The translations under genes were made by a program, and so were the position numbers. Under the pieces are notes generated by a model. That model made no database searches, was not told the origin of the DNA, and saw only the letters and a program-made list of their open reading frames with translations. From the NCBI GenBank assembly GCA_009885185.1, contig VFLF01000098.1:1-5178 (forward strand): DNA of 5,178 nt, written 5' to 3'. Positions 5,165 to 5,178 of this stretch are shown here, piece after piece (position 1 is the first letter of the stretch; each line of letters opens with the position of its first letter). The stretch is from Nitrosomonadales bacterium. GTDB taxonomy: Bacteria; Pseudomonadota; Gammaproteobacteria; Burkholderiales; SG8-41.

Positions 5165-5178
5165 GCACGTTTCGCGTC
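5161..5178 (+). CDS. Possible start of the next sox-operon gene, cut by the window end
   Basis: A GTG at 5161 overlaps the soxZ stop (GTGA), repeating the overlapping-junction pattern of this operon. It would read Met-Ser-Thr-Phe-Arg-Val before the sequence ends. SoxA, the dihaem partner of SoxX, is a natural candidate because soxX-Y-Z-A order is common, but six codons cannot identify it. Confidence 0.35.

Overview
This 5.2 kb, GC-rich window looks chromosomal and most likely comes from a sulfur-oxidising proteobacterium. Betaproteobacteria (Thiobacillus/Sulfuricella/Nitrosomonadales-like) is my best guess. That rests on a TonB-aroE-mtgA housekeeping run next to a sox thiosulfate-oxidation operon and on the style of the TonB and AroE proteins. 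It is pattern recognition, not a database result.

Left part (1-2303, + strand): the 3' end of a TonB-family energy transducer whose N-terminus lies outside the window, a complete shikimate dehydrogenase gene (aroE), and a complete monofunctional peptidoglycan glycosyltransferase gene (mtgA) whose start overlaps the aroE stop by one base. These are ordinary housekeeping genes for outer-membrane energisation, aromatic biosynthesis and wall synthesis.

Middle (2322-3191, - strand): a complete metallo-beta-lactamase-fold hydrolase of the YtnP / AHL-lactonase-like type, convergent with mtgA and divergent from the sox genes. Between it and the next gene is a 167-bp intergenic region (3192-3358). 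Its right half is strikingly AT-rich for this genome and holds a candidate -10 box, a 13-bp dyad and a good ribosome binding site.

Right part (3359-5178, + strand): a tightly packed operon. The first gene encodes a small class I SAM-dependent methyltransferase that carries a twin-arginine-like signal sequence. It is followed by soxX (monohaem cytochrome c, possible lipoprotein), soxY (Tat-exported sulfur carrier) and soxZ (its partner). Every junction overlaps (TGATG, ATGA, ATGA), and soxZ ends in a GTGA overlap with what looks like the start of another gene, perhaps soxA. SoxYZ carries the sulfur substrate on a cysteine in the periplasm, and SoxX with SoxA would load it oxidatively.

Two things stand out. 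An apparently exported methyltransferase leads a sox operon. SoxY keeps its near-terminal cysteine but lacks the canonical glycine-rich GGCGG arm, having a seven-residue tail after the cysteine instead. No RNA genes, CRISPR arrays, insertion sequences or clear intrinsic terminators were seen.
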